Notes: generated from the letters alone by a model not told the origin. A stretch of 64,000 nucleotides of DNA from Myxococcales bacterium (GCA_019634415.1 JAHQVJ010000040.1:32713-96712), one strand, 5' to 3'; numbered from the stretch's first letter, positions 50,844-60,434 are shown. Numbers and translations: made by a program.

Positions 50844-52346
50844 TCAGGGGATCTGGACGATCATCAGGGTGACGTTGTCCTTGCCGCCGCCGTGGTGCGC
50901 GGCGCGCACCAGCTCCCGTGAGGCGATGCGGGGATCCGTGTAGGTGTTGAGGATCGACTCCATGTCGCGATCCTCCACCTCGCCCCACAGGCCATCCGAG
51001 CACATCAGCACCCGGTCGCCTGGCTCCAGCTCCACCCGGAAGATGTCGATGTCGATGTTGTGCTCGGTGCCCACCGTGCGGAGCAGGATGTTGCTGTGGG
51101 GGTGGTGGCGCGCTTCCTCGGGGGTGATCCGCCCACGCTCCACCATCTTCTGCACCAGGCTGTGGTCCTTGGTGATCTGGTGGAGCTTCTGGCTGCGCAG
51201 CAGGTAGCCGCGGGAGTCCCCCACGTTGGCCATGAACCCCACGCGATCGTCGAGCACCAGGATGCACACCAACGTGGTGCCCATGTCGGTGCCCTTGGCC
51301 TCGGCCGTGTCCTTGACCATGTTGTTGGCGGCCTGGAAGGACTCGTCGAGCAGGTTCTCGACGGCGTCTTCGCCCTCGGGCGCCAGCGCCTCGCGCTCCA
51401 GCGCCACCTCGCAGATCGTCTTCACCGCCAGCGCGCTCGCCACCTCGCCGCCGTCGTGGCCCCCCATGCCGTCGGCGACGACGTAGAGCTTGGCGCGATC
51501 CGACAGGCGGATCCAGCCCCAGTTGTCTTCGTTGAGCTGGCGGGTGAGGCCCACGTCGCTCATGCCGCCGAGCAGCGGCGGATACACCACCTCGACGTTG
51601 TCGTCGTAGCGGCGCTCGATGGCGCGGCCCACCTCGGCGACGTTGAGCACCCGACCGGCCTCCACCGACTGGGTGAAGTCGATGAGGTCGTTGGCCTCGA
51701 TGTCGCAGTAGCGCCGGAGCAGCTCTCCCACGCTCGCCAATGCCTCGCCCCGATCGTCCACCGCGATGGCGGCACCGTTCTCGAGGGCGCGATCCACCTC
51801 GAGATCGAACAGCTTCACCGTGTTGTCGGGCGTGACCAGCAGGTTGGCCCGGTTGACGAAGGCCACGCTCACGCCCTTGGTGTTCAGGTAGGCGAGCGTG
51901 CCCACGATCCGCTGGCCCAGGTCCAGCAGCCGCTGATTGCGCAGGGGGGAGGCCTCGTCGACCATGAGGCCTTCACCGGCGTAGGGGATCACGGAGAAGA
52001 GCACTCCGTCGATCACGAAGACGTCGATGGGGGTGGCGAGGCCCGGATGCCGCAGCTGCTTGCGGAAGTAGCGCGTGAAGGCCTCGAATCGCTCCGCTTC
52101 CCACCGTGCCGACACCAGGAAACGCCGCTCCTCCATCTCCGCGCCACACTCGGGGTTGGCGCAGTGGGTGTCGTTGCGGGGTGTGTCGGCAAAGCCGCAC
52201 GTCCAGCACCGCCGATCGGGCAGATCTGGACGCAGATCGTTCGCCAGGTAGAACATGCGACCCTCGGAGAGGCGCACGAGTCCCTCGATGGTGTAGTGCT
52301 CACCGAGAGGAGTTCCTGGAGGTAGGTGCGAGGGTCTGTCGCCCAT
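50844..52346 (-). CDS. Zinc-ribbon / pseudokinase / PP2C phosphatase fusion
   Basis: 500 residues from the ATG at 52346. Residues about 45-70 hold a four-Cys zinc ribbon (C47, C50, C62, C67). Residues about 78-245 look like a protein-kinase fold without catalytic residues: the expected HRDLKPxN loop reads FVNRANLLVTPDNTVKLF and DFG reads FDLE. Residues 262-500 are a complete PP2C phosphatase: SDVGLTRQLNEDNWGW, VVADGMGGHDGGEVASALAV, ANVGDSRGYLLRSQ, MCSDGLWGEVED and GGGKDNVTLMIVQIP, including the metal Asp residues. It would be a soluble Ser/Thr phosphatase in kinase signalling, with the pseudokinase as a docking or sensing part. It is tail to tail with the sulfatase-like gene. Confidence 0.85.
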   Translation of the reverse strand: MGDRPSHLPPGTPLGEHYTIEGLVRLSEGRMFYLANDLRPDLPDRRCWTCGFADTPRNDTHCANPECGAEMEERRFLVSARWEAERFEAFTRYFRKQLRHPGLATPIDVFVIDGVLFSVIPYAGEGLMVDEASPLRNQRLLDLGQRIVGTLAYLNTKGVSVAFVNRANLLVTPDNTVKLFDLEVDRALENGAAIAVDDRGEALASVGELLRRYCDIEANDLIDFTQSVEAGRVLNVAEVGRAIERRYDDNVEVVYPPLLGGMSDVGLTRQLNEDNWGWIRLSDRAKLYVVADGMGGHDGGEVASALAVKTICEVALEREALAPEGEDAVENLLDESFQAANNMVKDTAEAKGTDMGTTLVCILVLDDRVGFMANVGDSRGYLLRSQKLHQITKDHSLVQKMVERGRITPEEARHHPHSNILLRTVGTEHNIDIDIFRVELEPGDRVLMCSDGLWGEVEDRDMESILNTYTDPRIASRELVRAAHHGGGKDNVTLMIVQIP

Positions 52347-52536
52347 GTCCCGGGTACGGCTGGAGAGTGGGAACCCTGAGGGGTGGTGCTGTCGACCGCA
52401 GCCTAACGGACTGTGCGGCCCTCCTGTCAAGATACCCGGCCAACCACTCGCGGTACAGCACTCCGGCGCAGCCGGATCGTCACATCACTCCGGGGCCCAG
52501 TGCGCTAGTCTGTGCGCCGCTTGTGCTGGAGGAGCG

Positions 52537-53391
52537 ATGCGTTCGAGTCTTTGGGTCTTGACCCTTCTGTGGGCCTGTGAGCCCCCCACCCTGGACAGCA
52601 CCACGCTGGATGGCGCGGACGCCGACACCGATGCAGACGCAGACGCGGATGCCGACACCGATGCGGACACGGACTCCGACGCAGACACGGACGTGGGCTG
52701 CGGTGCGCCTCCGGACGGCACGGACCCGTGGGTGGGTCATCCTCTGGAGGCCGCCGGCGCAGCGGTGACCACCAAGCCCTATGACTTCGACGCGGGCGTG
52801 GGCGAGGTCGAGGCTGCAGCCATCAAGGCCGGAACCACCCAGACAGACGTCTCGCTCGCGGTCGCTGGGGCCGTGGTCGTGTCGAAGGGGTTCATCTCCG
52901 CCAACTCGACGTTCGCACGCTTCTGGTTCGCCGACTCCACTGGAGCCATGGTCGCCTACATCGACGACCCCAAGCTGCTCGGCGTCGTCAGCGGCCTGAA
53001 CCCAGGAGACGAGATCTCGTTCACGGCCACCTCGGTGGTGAGCTTCTTCGATACCCCGCAGCTTCGTACGTTCGACGCACTGACCGTGGACTCCACGGGC
53101 AACGACGTCTTCGTCGTCGACGGGAACACCGGCGCCGAGCTGACGTACGATGACCACGGCGAGTCGGTCATCAATGTCTATGGCCAGCTCGTGGCCCTCC
53201 AATCAGCCGACTGCGGAGGAAGCTCCCTCTGCTACGACTTCGACTACGGCAAGGGTCAGACGATCACCTATCGAACGGCGTCGAACTACGATACCGTCGG
53301 AGACTGCCTGCACTTCATCGGACCCATGGTCCAGTTCAGTGGAGCGCCGCAGCTCAACGTGGACGACTTCGACTGGGACCGTTGGTACTGA
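52537..53391 (+). CDS. Lipoprotein with Asp-rich linker
   Basis: 284 residues from the ATG at 52537; GGAGGAG lies directly upstream. SSLWVLTLLWAC is a short lipoprotein leader. Residues about 25-55 are the D-A-D-T-D low-complexity linker. The rest (residues 60-284) resembles OB-fold/nucleic-acid-binding-like beta domains in pattern (VYGQLVALQSADCGGSSLCY, VSFFDTPQLRTFDALTVDST), but no family is certain. It is followed seven bases later by a second lipoprotein gene with related content, so the two are probably co-expressed. Confidence 0.72.
   Translation: MRSSLWVLTLLWACEPPTLDSTTLDGADADTDADADADADTDADTDSDADTDVGCGAPPDGTDPWVGHPLEAAGAAVTTKPYDFDAGVGEVEAAAIKAGTTQTDVSLAVAGAVVVSKGFISANSTFARFWFADSTGAMVAYIDDPKLLGVVSGLNPGDEISFTATSVVSFFDTPQLRTFDALTVDSTGNDVFVVDGNTGAELTYDDHGESVINVYGQLVALQSADCGGSSLCYDFDYGKGQTITYRTASNYDTVGDCLHFIGPMVQFSGAPQLNVDDFDWDRWY
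52614..52694 (+). repeat. Low-complexity Asp/Ala/Thr coding repeat
   Basis: GAC alternating with GCN, ACN and a few TCN codons, encoding the D-A-D-T-D linker right after the lipid anchor of the lipoprotein. Related to the tract at 18020-18083. Confidence 0.7.
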
Positions 53392-53398
53392 GGCCGCC

Positions 53399-54307
53399 AT
53401 GAAGAACACTCCTCTCCTGATGGTCGTCCTCGCCGCCTGTGGCACCTCCACCGGTGCCGAGTCGTGGCAGGACTGGTACGACCCCGGCTCCGACTACGAC
53501 GTCGAAGAGCCCGTGGCGTTCACCACCGACAACTACGACTTCACCGGCGGCACGGCCATCGCCGACCTGCCGACACCCGGTGACTTCGAGACCTGGTTCG
53601 CCCCCGACGACGCGCCGCCCAGCGAGGACTGCAGCGGCTGGATGACGAGCAAGGAGCTGCCGCGGGAGATCACGGGCATCGTGACCGTGCACCCTCGCTT
53701 CTACATCAAGGTCTCGGGCTGCCTGCCGCCCGACGACTTCAGCGTCGACAGCGACGAGAAGTACTACGGCAGCTACTTCCTGCAGGACAGCACGGGCGGC
53801 TTCTTCGTGCTCGGCGACAGCCGCGTGGCCCACTTCGACATGGGCGACCGGGTGACCCTGCGGGTGCGGGCCATCAAGGAGTACTTCGACAACGTGATGA
53901 TCTCCGCCCACGACGTGGTGGAGGTGCAGCGCGGGCCCGAGCCCATCTTCTACCGCTCGGTGACGGACCGGCTGCTCGACGCATCGGACGTGGCCGAGGT
54001 GGTGCGGGTGGAGGGCACCGTGGCCGGCCCCATGGGAGGCTTCGGCGAGGTGTACCTGTGCACCGGTGACGATCCGGACACCCGGCTGCGCCAGGACCAG
54101 GCCCGCAACGGCGAGCTGGTGCCGGCCTGCGCCCACCTGAGCGTGACGGATCCGGTGTGGTTCAAGGTGGGGATCGACGTGGAGCTGCAGCGCCGCGGCG
54201 TGTCGGTCACCCCAGGAGACACGCTGCAGGTCACCGGACCCGTGGCCTTGAGCTTCGGCGACTACCAGGTCTCAGTGCTCCGCACAGGTCAACTGGCGAC
54301 TCCATGA
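53399..54307 (+). CDS. Lipoprotein of unknown function
   Basis: 302 residues. PLLMVVLAACGTS gives a clear lipobox (LAAC). Mature protein is acidic and Tyr/Phe-rich (QDWYDPGSDYDVEEPVAFTT), with beta-strand periodicity and two Cys pairs. The segments REITGIVTVHPRFYIKVSGC and LQDSTGGFFVLGDSRVAHF resemble the OB-fold pattern seen in the preceding lipoprotein, suggesting distant relatedness. No enzymatic motif. It ends three bases from the stop of the MopE-like gene on the other strand. Confidence 0.72.
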   Translation: MKNTPLLMVVLAACGTSTGAESWQDWYDPGSDYDVEEPVAFTTDNYDFTGGTAIADLPTPGDFETWFAPDDAPPSEDCSGWMTSKELPREITGIVTVHPRFYIKVSGCLPPDDFSVDSDEKYYGSYFLQDSTGGFFVLGDSRVAHFDMGDRVTLRVRAIKEYFDNVMISAHDVVEVQRGPEPIFYRSVTDRLLDASDVAEVVRVEGTVAGPMGGFGEVYLCTGDDPDTRLRQDQARNGELVPACAHLSVTDPVWFKVGIDVELQRRGVSVTPGDTLQVTGPVALSFGDYQVSVLRTGQLATP

Positions 54308-54310
54308 TCG

Positions 54311-55516
54311 TCAGTCGCACGCGAAGTCCTTCTGGACTTGAGGAATGATGTCCCAGGTGCACCGGAACGTGGCTGCTCCCGACCAGGAAAGCCCAAAGGC
54401 GTCGAAGGGGTCGTTGTCATCCGAACCTGGCGCGCCCCAGTAGGTCGATTCGGACTCGAACACATTGTTCCGCTCCCGACCGTACACGACACCGCCCCCC
54501 TTGTTGTTGGTGACGGAGCAGGACTCCAGGACGACCAGAGGGTCCCTGGAACCTTGGCTTGACTCGAAGAGAATCCCTCCTCCTCCGAACGGCGCCACGT
54601 TGTGGTCGAATTCGCAGTCCACAAAGCGAAGATCGACATTGCACGTGGTCATCAGACCGGCCCCTTGTTGAGCCTGGTTGTCGTCGAGCCGCGTCCCTGC
54701 TGCACGGAGCACTACCCCTTTGCTCGCACTGCCTGACACGCAGTCTCCCTTCACCTCCAAACCACCAACCAGGTTTCCATGGATGCGGCTGTCGGTGATC
54801 TCCACCTCCGCGAAGTCCAAGAACCGCATCGCCCGGGCCGTCGTCGAGCCGGTGATCGACAGCCCCTCCATCACCAAGGAGCCGTCGTCCGTGACCTCGA
54901 TCACCGTGCCGCCGCTCCCCTCCACCAGGGTCGTGTGGTCGCGCCCCTGCACACCCCGTAGCGTGAGCGACTCCCCCGCCCCCACGTCGATCGTGCCCAC
55001 CGACCAGCTGCCCGGGCACACGTCCACGCTCCCAAGCGCAGGAGCCGCGATCGCTGCTGCGGCTGCCCCCTCCACGGTGGGGTAGTTGTCGCCCGCCACC
55101 GTGGCCACCGCACTGTCCAGCACGCCGTCATAGTCGTTGTCGACAGCGTCGCACACGTCCACGGCGTCGGGATGGATCGTGTCGTCCGTGTCGTCGCAGT
55201 CCAGCGCGTTCCCCACCGACCCAGGCGGGTTCAGACACGGCTGTGACAGCGGGGACGCCGGATCCCCGAAGCCGTCTCGGTCCTCGTCCGCGAAGAAGAT
55301 GGGCCCGTCGTCGTCGGGCACCCCGTCGCAGTCGTTGTCGATGCCGTCGTCGCACAGCTCCACCGCGTTCGGATGCACGAACGGACTGGAGTCGTCGCAA
55401 TCGTCTCCCCCAGCCTCCACCGCGGCAAATCCATCGTCGTCACGGTCCTTGGCATCGAAGATCCGATCCCTCGTGACGAACCAATAGCACCCTCCCATCA
55501 CCCAGATACCAAGCAT
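54311..55516 (-). CDS. MopE-type metal-binding-repeat protein with beta-helix
   Basis: 401 residues. The N-terminus MLGIWVMGGC has a lipobox-like GGC. Residues 25-135 contain two to three Asp-rich units of the putative metal-binding (MopE-like) class: KDRDDDGFAAVEAGGDDCDD, DDGIDNDCDGVPDDDGP, DEDRDGFGDP, DCDDTDDTIHPDAVDVCD. Residues about 140-390 are a right-handed parallel beta-helix-like stretch (SLVMEGLSITGSTTARAM, EVEITDSRIHGNLVGGLEVK). Such proteins bind calcium or copper at the surface; ligand unknown. It is divergent from the next gene, with about 180 bases between. Confidence 0.82.
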   Translation of the reverse strand: MLGIWVMGGCYWFVTRDRIFDAKDRDDDGFAAVEAGGDDCDDSSPFVHPNAVELCDDGIDNDCDGVPDDDGPIFFADEDRDGFGDPASPLSQPCLNPPGSVGNALDCDDTDDTIHPDAVDVCDAVDNDYDGVLDSAVATVAGDNYPTVEGAAAAAIAAPALGSVDVCPGSWSVGTIDVGAGESLTLRGVQGRDHTTLVEGSGGTVIEVTDDGSLVMEGLSITGSTTARAMRFLDFAEVEITDSRIHGNLVGGLEVKGDCVSGSASKGVVLRAAGTRLDDNQAQQGAGLMTTCNVDLRFVDCEFDHNVAPFGGGGILFESSQGSRDPLVVLESCSVTNNKGGGVVYGRERNNVFESESTYWGAPGSDDNDPFDAFGLSWSGAATFRCTWDIIPQVQKDFACD

Positions 55517-55695
55517 AATATTCCCCCTCGCTCCTGGCGCGCATGCCTAACGCGGGGCTCGCACCCCCGGACGACCAAGGGCTCTAGATTTCCGCCCCGC
55601 CGGCAACTGTAGGATCCGTGAAGGGGGTCCTCCGCTCGTCCGGGACCGAGGAGCCACGGAGCCGCACGACTGCTCGCGGCGCTGGAGGCATCCCC

Positions 55696-56463
55696 ATGAC
55701 CATCGGAATCATCCTCGCTGCCACGGTGGGCCAGCCCGCCCACGCCGCGCGCTCCGCCCACCTCGTCACCACCATCGAGGGTCCCAGCGACGTCGAGGTG
55801 TACGAGGTCGCAAGCTACACCGTGATCGTCGGCAACGAGGGCACGCGACGAGCCGACCTCGTGGAGCTCGTGATCGACCTGCCCCTCACCCACACGAGCC
55901 CCACCGTACACGTGCTCGGCGAGGTCACCGCGTTGGATTCCAGGTGCCTGCTCGATGGCCTGCAGATCGTGTGCGATCTCGGACGCATCGGCAAGGCTCG
56001 CGAGGAGACCGTGTCCTTCGATCTCGCCCTGCCCGCCTCCACCCTGGACCTCGAGCTCCTCGCCGACGCCACCTCCGCCAGCCGCCACACCAGCGAAGGC
56101 GACGTGTGGCTGGCTGATCTGCAGCCCGTGGGCGTGTCGTGGACTGCACCGCATCGCATGACCATCGAGCACTGCACGGGCCAGGACCTGTCGTCCTTCT
56201 TCGAGTGCGAGGTGTCCCCTGGCTCCATCTCGTCGCACGCCGTCACGCTGCAGCCCGACGGCACGCTGCTCTTCGACGTTCCCGGCTACGCCGGATCGTG
56301 GTGGAGCACCGGCGCCGACCACATGGCACTGCAGTACACCGACACCACCTCCACCGTGGTGATGTCGTTCGAGGGCGTGGGCGTGGATCCCGACTGCTGG
56401 GAAGGGCAGGCCAGCTTCCCCACCAATCCCTCCTTCATGGCCATGTACTCGGTGTGCGAGTAG
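55696..56463 (+). CDS. Secreted protein with DUF11-like beta-sandwich
   Basis: 255 residues from the ATG at 55696, which has GGAGG seven bases upstream; a longer frame exists but has no such site. TIGIILAATVGQPAHAA is a signal peptide. The mature N-terminal half fits a CARDB/DUF11-like Ig fold (VEVYEVASYTVIVGNEGTRR, ADLVELVIDLPLTHTSPTVH), and the C-terminal half has several Cys residues (ECEVSPGS, DPDCWEGQ). Predicted secreted or surface; no enzyme signature. It converges on the small GspE-N-like gene. Confidence 0.7.
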   Translation: MTIGIILAATVGQPAHAARSAHLVTTIEGPSDVEVYEVASYTVIVGNEGTRRADLVELVIDLPLTHTSPTVHVLGEVTALDSRCLLDGLQIVCDLGRIGKAREETVSFDLALPASTLDLELLADATSASRHTSEGDVWLADLQPVGVSWTAPHRMTIEHCTGQDLSSFFECEVSPGSISSHAVTLQPDGTLLFDVPGYAGSWWSTGADHMALQYTDTTSTVVMSFEGVGVDPDCWEGQASFPTNPSFMAMYSVCE

Positions 56464-56490
56464 AGCGGCCACGGACAGCGCGCCCGCAGC

Positions 56491-56871
56491 TCACCGAAAG
56501 CTGCGCGCGTCGCAGTCTCGAATGTAGGCGATGGCCGCTTCGAGCAGGGTGTCTTCGTCGATGAGCCCCGACTGCACCACCAGATCGTATCGATCCAGCC
56601 GAGAGGCGCCCTGCTGGCTGACCGCGGCTTCCACCTGCTCGCGCGAGACCAGCCCCATCTTGACCAGCTGATCGCCGATGCGGTTGCCCGTCAGCTTGGC
56701 GGCTCGAAGGGCATCCGACATCTGACCGAGGTTGACGACCCCGTTGCGGATGAGGACACGACCTAGCAGGCCCGACGAGTTCGCCGACCTAACCTCGAAG
56801 TCAGCGGCCTCCTCGGGCGTGAGGAGGGCCTGCTCGACCAGATACGCAACAAAGTCCATGACAGGTATCAT
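56491..56871 (-). CDS. Small protein with GspE/PilB N-terminal-like repeats
   Basis: 126 residues from the ATG at 56871, with GGAGG four bases upstream. The sequence contains two to three helical repeats with the consensus of the MshEN / type II secretion GspE N-terminal domain: GLLGRVLIRNGVVNLGQMSD, RIGDQLVKMGLVSREQVEAA, and a third RYDLVVQSGLIDEDTLLEAA. The ATPase domain is absent. In larger proteins this domain binds c-di-GMP or partners; here it may be an adaptor. The open frame extends much further upstream, but that part is antisense to other genes and is not coding. Confidence 0.75.
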   Translation of the reverse strand: MIPVMDFVAYLVEQALLTPEEAADFEVRSANSSGLLGRVLIRNGVVNLGQMSDALRAAKLTGNRIGDQLVKMGLVSREQVEAAVSQQGASRLDRYDLVVQSGLIDEDTLLEAAIAYIRDCDARSFR

Positions 56872-57021
56872 TCGACCTCCGTCCTCAGGGCCTTCGGCCC
56901 ACGGCAATCCAGACTGAAGGCCCGACGGTGGCGTAGCGTCACCGAACTGTCGATCGGCTCTGCCCTCCTGCACACGGCGATCGGTTAAGCGCCGGGGTCG
57001 CTCGACCCACCAGGAGGCTCC

Positions 57022-58578
57022 ATGCGTGCGTTGGCCCTCGCAGCTCTCGCCTTTCCCGCCTCGGCCCTGGCCCAGACCCGGACCGATCTCGAGTACCGCG
57101 AAACGGAGGTGGACGAAGACGAGAAGCTGTCCGTACGCGGCTTCTTCGAGTCCCACTACTACGAGTACGACAACCTCGACTTCCGCACCCTGGACGAGAC
57201 GAGCGATCAGGCGATCCTCGACAGTGACGACCGCGGCGCCTTCGCATTCACCGGCGCCCAGGTGGAGATCGGCTACGCCATCGATCCGCAGGTGCGCTTC
57301 GTGGTCAACGGCACCCACCGCGGCCTGTGGGGCGACGATCAGATCGGCGAGACCAACGTCTTCGGCGGCTTCATCTACTTCCCCGCCCTGTACGTGGACC
57401 TCAACACCGGCAGGGCCGGCAACGGCGTCAACGTGCGCGTGGGTCGGCAGTTCTACAGCCTCGGCGGGCTCGGACGCGGCGTGCGGGACTACGTGCTCGC
57501 CGACGTGCTCGACATGGTGCGCGTGGACGTTCCGCTGGGCGATCTGATGCAGCTCACCCTCGTCCCCATCAACGTGTTCAGCACCGCCGCCCCCTACGAC
57601 GACGTGGACTTCGTGAGCCTGATCGGCCAGCAGAACCCCGAGACGTTCCAGTTCCGTGGCGACGTGCTGACCCGACGCTTCGGCGGTGAGCTGTCGCTGA
57701 TGTCGCTGGCCGACACCCTCGACGCCAGCGCCTACTTCTTCTACACCGACGTGCACGGCCGGGGCACCGGCGCCGACATCTCCTACAACGGCTTGCTCGG
57801 CAACTTCGTCGACAACGACTTCGTGGGCAACTACGGCGTGCGCGCCAGCGCGGCGCTGGGACCCGTCCGGCCCTTCGCCGAGTTCAACGGCTCCTTCGGC
57901 ATCGACCGCAAGGAGCTGGTGGCCAACGACGTGGACGCCAACGGTGTGGCCTTCGGCGGCGGCGTGCGGGCGGACACCCGCAACGAAGAGAACACCGGCC
58001 TGCTCGCACAGCTCCGCTACTTCGAGGCCATGGGAGCCGCCTACGGGCCCAACGGCCTGCAGTTCTCCCACGGCTACGTGGGCATGAAGGGTCAGCAGAT
58101 CGGCGGCACCCTCTTCAACCGCTTCCTCGGCACCCACCCCACCGCCTACACCAGCCGCAACGGCATCTCCGACACGCCACAGGACATGTCGCGCAAGTCG
58201 GGCACGCGGTCCCTCGAGGCCTTCGCCAGCTACCAGCTCGACGCCGGCCTGCACGTGCTCGCGGGCGTGTGGTGGCTCCAGGACACGGGCGTGTCCGAGG
58301 TGGACTTCTCCGACCTCGACAACATCGAGCCTCCCTTCGGGTACAGCCGGTCCGACTTCGCCGCCACCCGCCGCATGGGTCGCAGCCTCGGCACCGAGAT
58401 CGATCTGGACGTGGGCTGGCAGTTCGGCCAGCACGTCGACGTCTTCGCTCGCGGCGCCGTGCTGATGCCCGGCAGCTACTACCAGATCGAGATCGATCGC
58501 CTCGCCGGTAACGCTCTGGGCTCCCCGAACGCACGAAACGCCTGGGCGATCCACGGCGGAACCCGCGTAAGCTTCTAG
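57022..58578 (+). CDS. Outer-membrane beta-barrel protein (porin-like)
   Basis: 518 residues. The signal peptide MRALALAALAFPASALAQ ends in ALA. The mature protein has repeated alternating strands (RGFFESHYYEYDNLDFRTLD, NVRVGRQFYSLGGLGRGVRD, ALGPVRPFAEFNGSFGI) and closes with aromatic TRVSF, as in alginate-export/capsule-porin-like barrels. A GGAGG site is eight bases upstream. It is the first of four plus-strand genes with spacings of 12 bases or overlaps, the rest being lamin-tail and PLD-like lipoproteins, so it may serve a shared surface function. Confidence 0.83.
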   Translation: MRALALAALAFPASALAQTRTDLEYRETEVDEDEKLSVRGFFESHYYEYDNLDFRTLDETSDQAILDSDDRGAFAFTGAQVEIGYAIDPQVRFVVNGTHRGLWGDDQIGETNVFGGFIYFPALYVDLNTGRAGNGVNVRVGRQFYSLGGLGRGVRDYVLADVLDMVRVDVPLGDLMQLTLVPINVFSTAAPYDDVDFVSLIGQQNPETFQFRGDVLTRRFGGELSLMSLADTLDASAYFFYTDVHGRGTGADISYNGLLGNFVDNDFVGNYGVRASAALGPVRPFAEFNGSFGIDRKELVANDVDANGVAFGGGVRADTRNEENTGLLAQLRYFEAMGAAYGPNGLQFSHGYVGMKGQQIGGTLFNRFLGTHPTAYTSRNGISDTPQDMSRKSGTRSLEAFASYQLDAGLHVLAGVWWLQDTGVSEVDFSDLDNIEPPFGYSRSDFAATRRMGRSLGTEIDLDVGWQFGQHVDVFARGAVLMPGSYYQIEIDRLAGNALGSPNARNAWAIHGGTRVSF

Positions 58579-58590
58579 GCTGGAGACACC

Positions 58591-59298
58591 ATGCGACGAA
58601 TGCTCTGGTTGCTGGCCCTGGCGGGCTGCAATCCCGATCCCGGCGAGATCGATCAGCAGGTCGGCTACCGCGATGGCCTCGAGGACGGACAACCGAACTC
58701 GGGCGAGCGGGGCACGGTGGTGATCACCGAGGTGCTCTGGTCGGGCTCGGTCACCAACGACGGTCGCTGGGATGCCCGCGACGTGTTCGTGGAGATCAAG
58801 AACGAGAGCGCACGCACGGTGAACCTGTCGGGCTGGCGCCTGCAGGTCTCGGGCGTGCGCATGATCGAGTGGCAGATCCCTGCCTCGGATCGTGAGCTCG
58901 ATGTGGGCGAGCATGCCTTCGTGGCCGCCAAGGACGACGGCTGCCTGCTCGAGCCCGACTGGCTGCTGCCCGAGCTGTCCTTCACCTACGGCGAGCCGTT
59001 CCAGGTCACCCTGCGCGACGCTGACGAGCGCTTGATGGAGCCCGCAGGCTCCCGCACGGCACCACCCTTCGCGGGCGGCTACGACGGCGTGGTGAGTCGC
59101 TCCATGGAGAAGGTGGAGCTGATGTTCGGAGGTCGCGGCAGCGAGCCGCACAGCTGGCACTTCTACACCGACGCGGAGGTGGACGTGCCCAACGACGACC
59201 GCGTCGCGGAGTCCTGTCGCCAGCACACCAAGGCCAGCCCCGGCCGCCCCAACTCGCCCGACTACTCGGGCGCCTTCGCCACGGGGAGCTTCGAATGA
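58591..59298 (+). CDS. Lamin-tail-domain lipoprotein
   Basis: 235 residues. MRRMLWLLALAGCNPD has a lipobox (LAGC). Residues about 42-180 are an LTD fold: GTVVITEVLWSGSVTNDGRW, DVFVEIKNESARTVNLSGWR, RELDVGEHAFVAAKD. LTD domains in bacteria often stand beside extracellular nucleases or phosphoesterases, which matches the PLD-like neighbours. The stop overlaps the next ATG. Confidence 0.82.
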   Translation: MRRMLWLLALAGCNPDPGEIDQQVGYRDGLEDGQPNSGERGTVVITEVLWSGSVTNDGRWDARDVFVEIKNESARTVNLSGWRLQVSGVRMIEWQIPASDRELDVGEHAFVAAKDDGCLLEPDWLLPELSFTYGEPFQVTLRDADERLMEPAGSRTAPPFAGGYDGVVSRSMEKVELMFGGRGSEPHSWHFYTDAEVDVPNDDRVAESCRQHTKASPGRPNSPDYSGAFATGSFE

Positions 59299-60434
59299 GA
59301 CCCACCACCCTGGCCCTGGTCCTGTTCGCAGCCGGGTGCACCGCCCCCGATCCGGGCGAGCTGTTCAACGCCGTGTCCGTCACCGTGTACGACGATGCCG
59401 AGGCCGCGGAGGACGTGTTCGTGCAGGCCGTCACCCAGGCCTCCGACAGTGCCCACCTCGCGCTGCCCGATGCCGAGAACACCGATCTGTACGACGCGGT
59501 GGCTGGCGCCTGGTCGAGCGGGCTCGAGACGGAGCTGGTGCTCGACGCCGACGAAGCCGGCGATCCGGGAGCCACGGCACTCCTCGACGTCGGCGCGCCC
59601 GTCCAGCTCGTGGACGACGGGCTCACCTACTTCGAGTTCGTGCTCAACCGCGACGTCTTCTGGACCAGCGAGCAGACCGTGATGAGCCACGCCTTCGCCG
59701 TGGTGGACCGGCAGCGGATCTTCACCGCCACCACGGCCGGGCATCTGCGCTCGGGACCGCGGATCGGCCTGCAGCTACGCGGTGAGGAGCTGGTGGAAGA
59801 CCTGCTCACCGAGCACAACCAGCTCTTCGGCGGCATCGACGCCACCTCCGTGACCGCCTTCGACGCGCCGGCCAAGTCCATCGCCGACTTCCGCTGGCGC
59901 TACGGCACCGGCACCACCACCGATCTCGAGCTGTGGCTGGGCCCGCAGGAGCGGCTCACGAAGCGGGTCGTCGACGCGATCTACTCGGCACGCTCCGCCA
60001 TCTGGGTCATGACGGACGAGCTGGCCAACGACGGTCTGGCGCGCGCGCTTCAGGCCAAGGCTGAGACGGGCTTCGACGTGAAGGTGGTGGTGGGGCCAGC
60101 CTTCCGGACCACCAGCACCCGCCTGGCGGACGAGCTGCTGGACAACAGCCCCGACGTGGACAAGCGCCAGGTCACCGACGTCGACCAGCTACCGACGCTG
60201 GTCCTGGTGGATCTGCCGCGCGACGGGGAGGGCTACTTCCCTCACGCCCGCGCCATGATCATCACCCACCCCCTCGTCAGCTCGGCGCGCCTGTACCGCG
60301 GCCAGACCGTGGTGACGGATCAGCTCATCGACGGCGCGATGTGGGTGCTCTCCGACCGCACCCCCGCTCGCACCGATCTCCTCGACCTCGTCGATCTCTT
60401 CGACCGAACCTTCGACCGTGGGGAGGCCCTGTGA
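59295..60434 (+). CDS. PLD-like lipoprotein, active sites degenerate
   Basis: 379 residues. Leader ALVLFAAGC is a lipobox. The fold follows the phospholipase D superfamily with two half-sites, but both HxKxxxxD motifs are broken: MSHAFAVVDRQRIFTAT lacks the Lys, and YFPHARAMIITHPL lacks both Lys and Asp. Helix-strand spacing around RVVDAIYSARSAIWVMTDEL and AKAETGFDVKVVVGPA is otherwise PLD-like. It is probably a non-catalytic partner of the next gene's product, to which it is coupled (GTGA overlap). Confidence 0.78.
   Translation: MRPTTLALVLFAAGCTAPDPGELFNAVSVTVYDDAEAAEDVFVQAVTQASDSAHLALPDAENTDLYDAVAGAWSSGLETELVLDADEAGDPGATALLDVGAPVQLVDDGLTYFEFVLNRDVFWTSEQTVMSHAFAVVDRQRIFTATTAGHLRSGPRIGLQLRGEELVEDLLTEHNQLFGGIDATSVTAFDAPAKSIADFRWRYGTGTTTDLELWLGPQERLTKRVVDAIYSARSAIWVMTDELANDGLARALQAKAETGFDVKVVVGPAFRTTSTRLADELLDNSPDVDKRQVTDVDQLPTLVLVDLPRDGEGYFPHARAMIITHPLVSSARLYRGQTVVTDQLIDGAMWVLSDRTPARTDLLDLVDLFDRTFDRGEAL

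Noticed and set aside
56884..59226. Upstream part of a 911-codon minus-strand open frame
   Set aside because: Only the last 126 codons (56871 down) look like a protein; the rest is antisense to the porin and LTD genes and has Val/His/Ala-rich nonsense composition.
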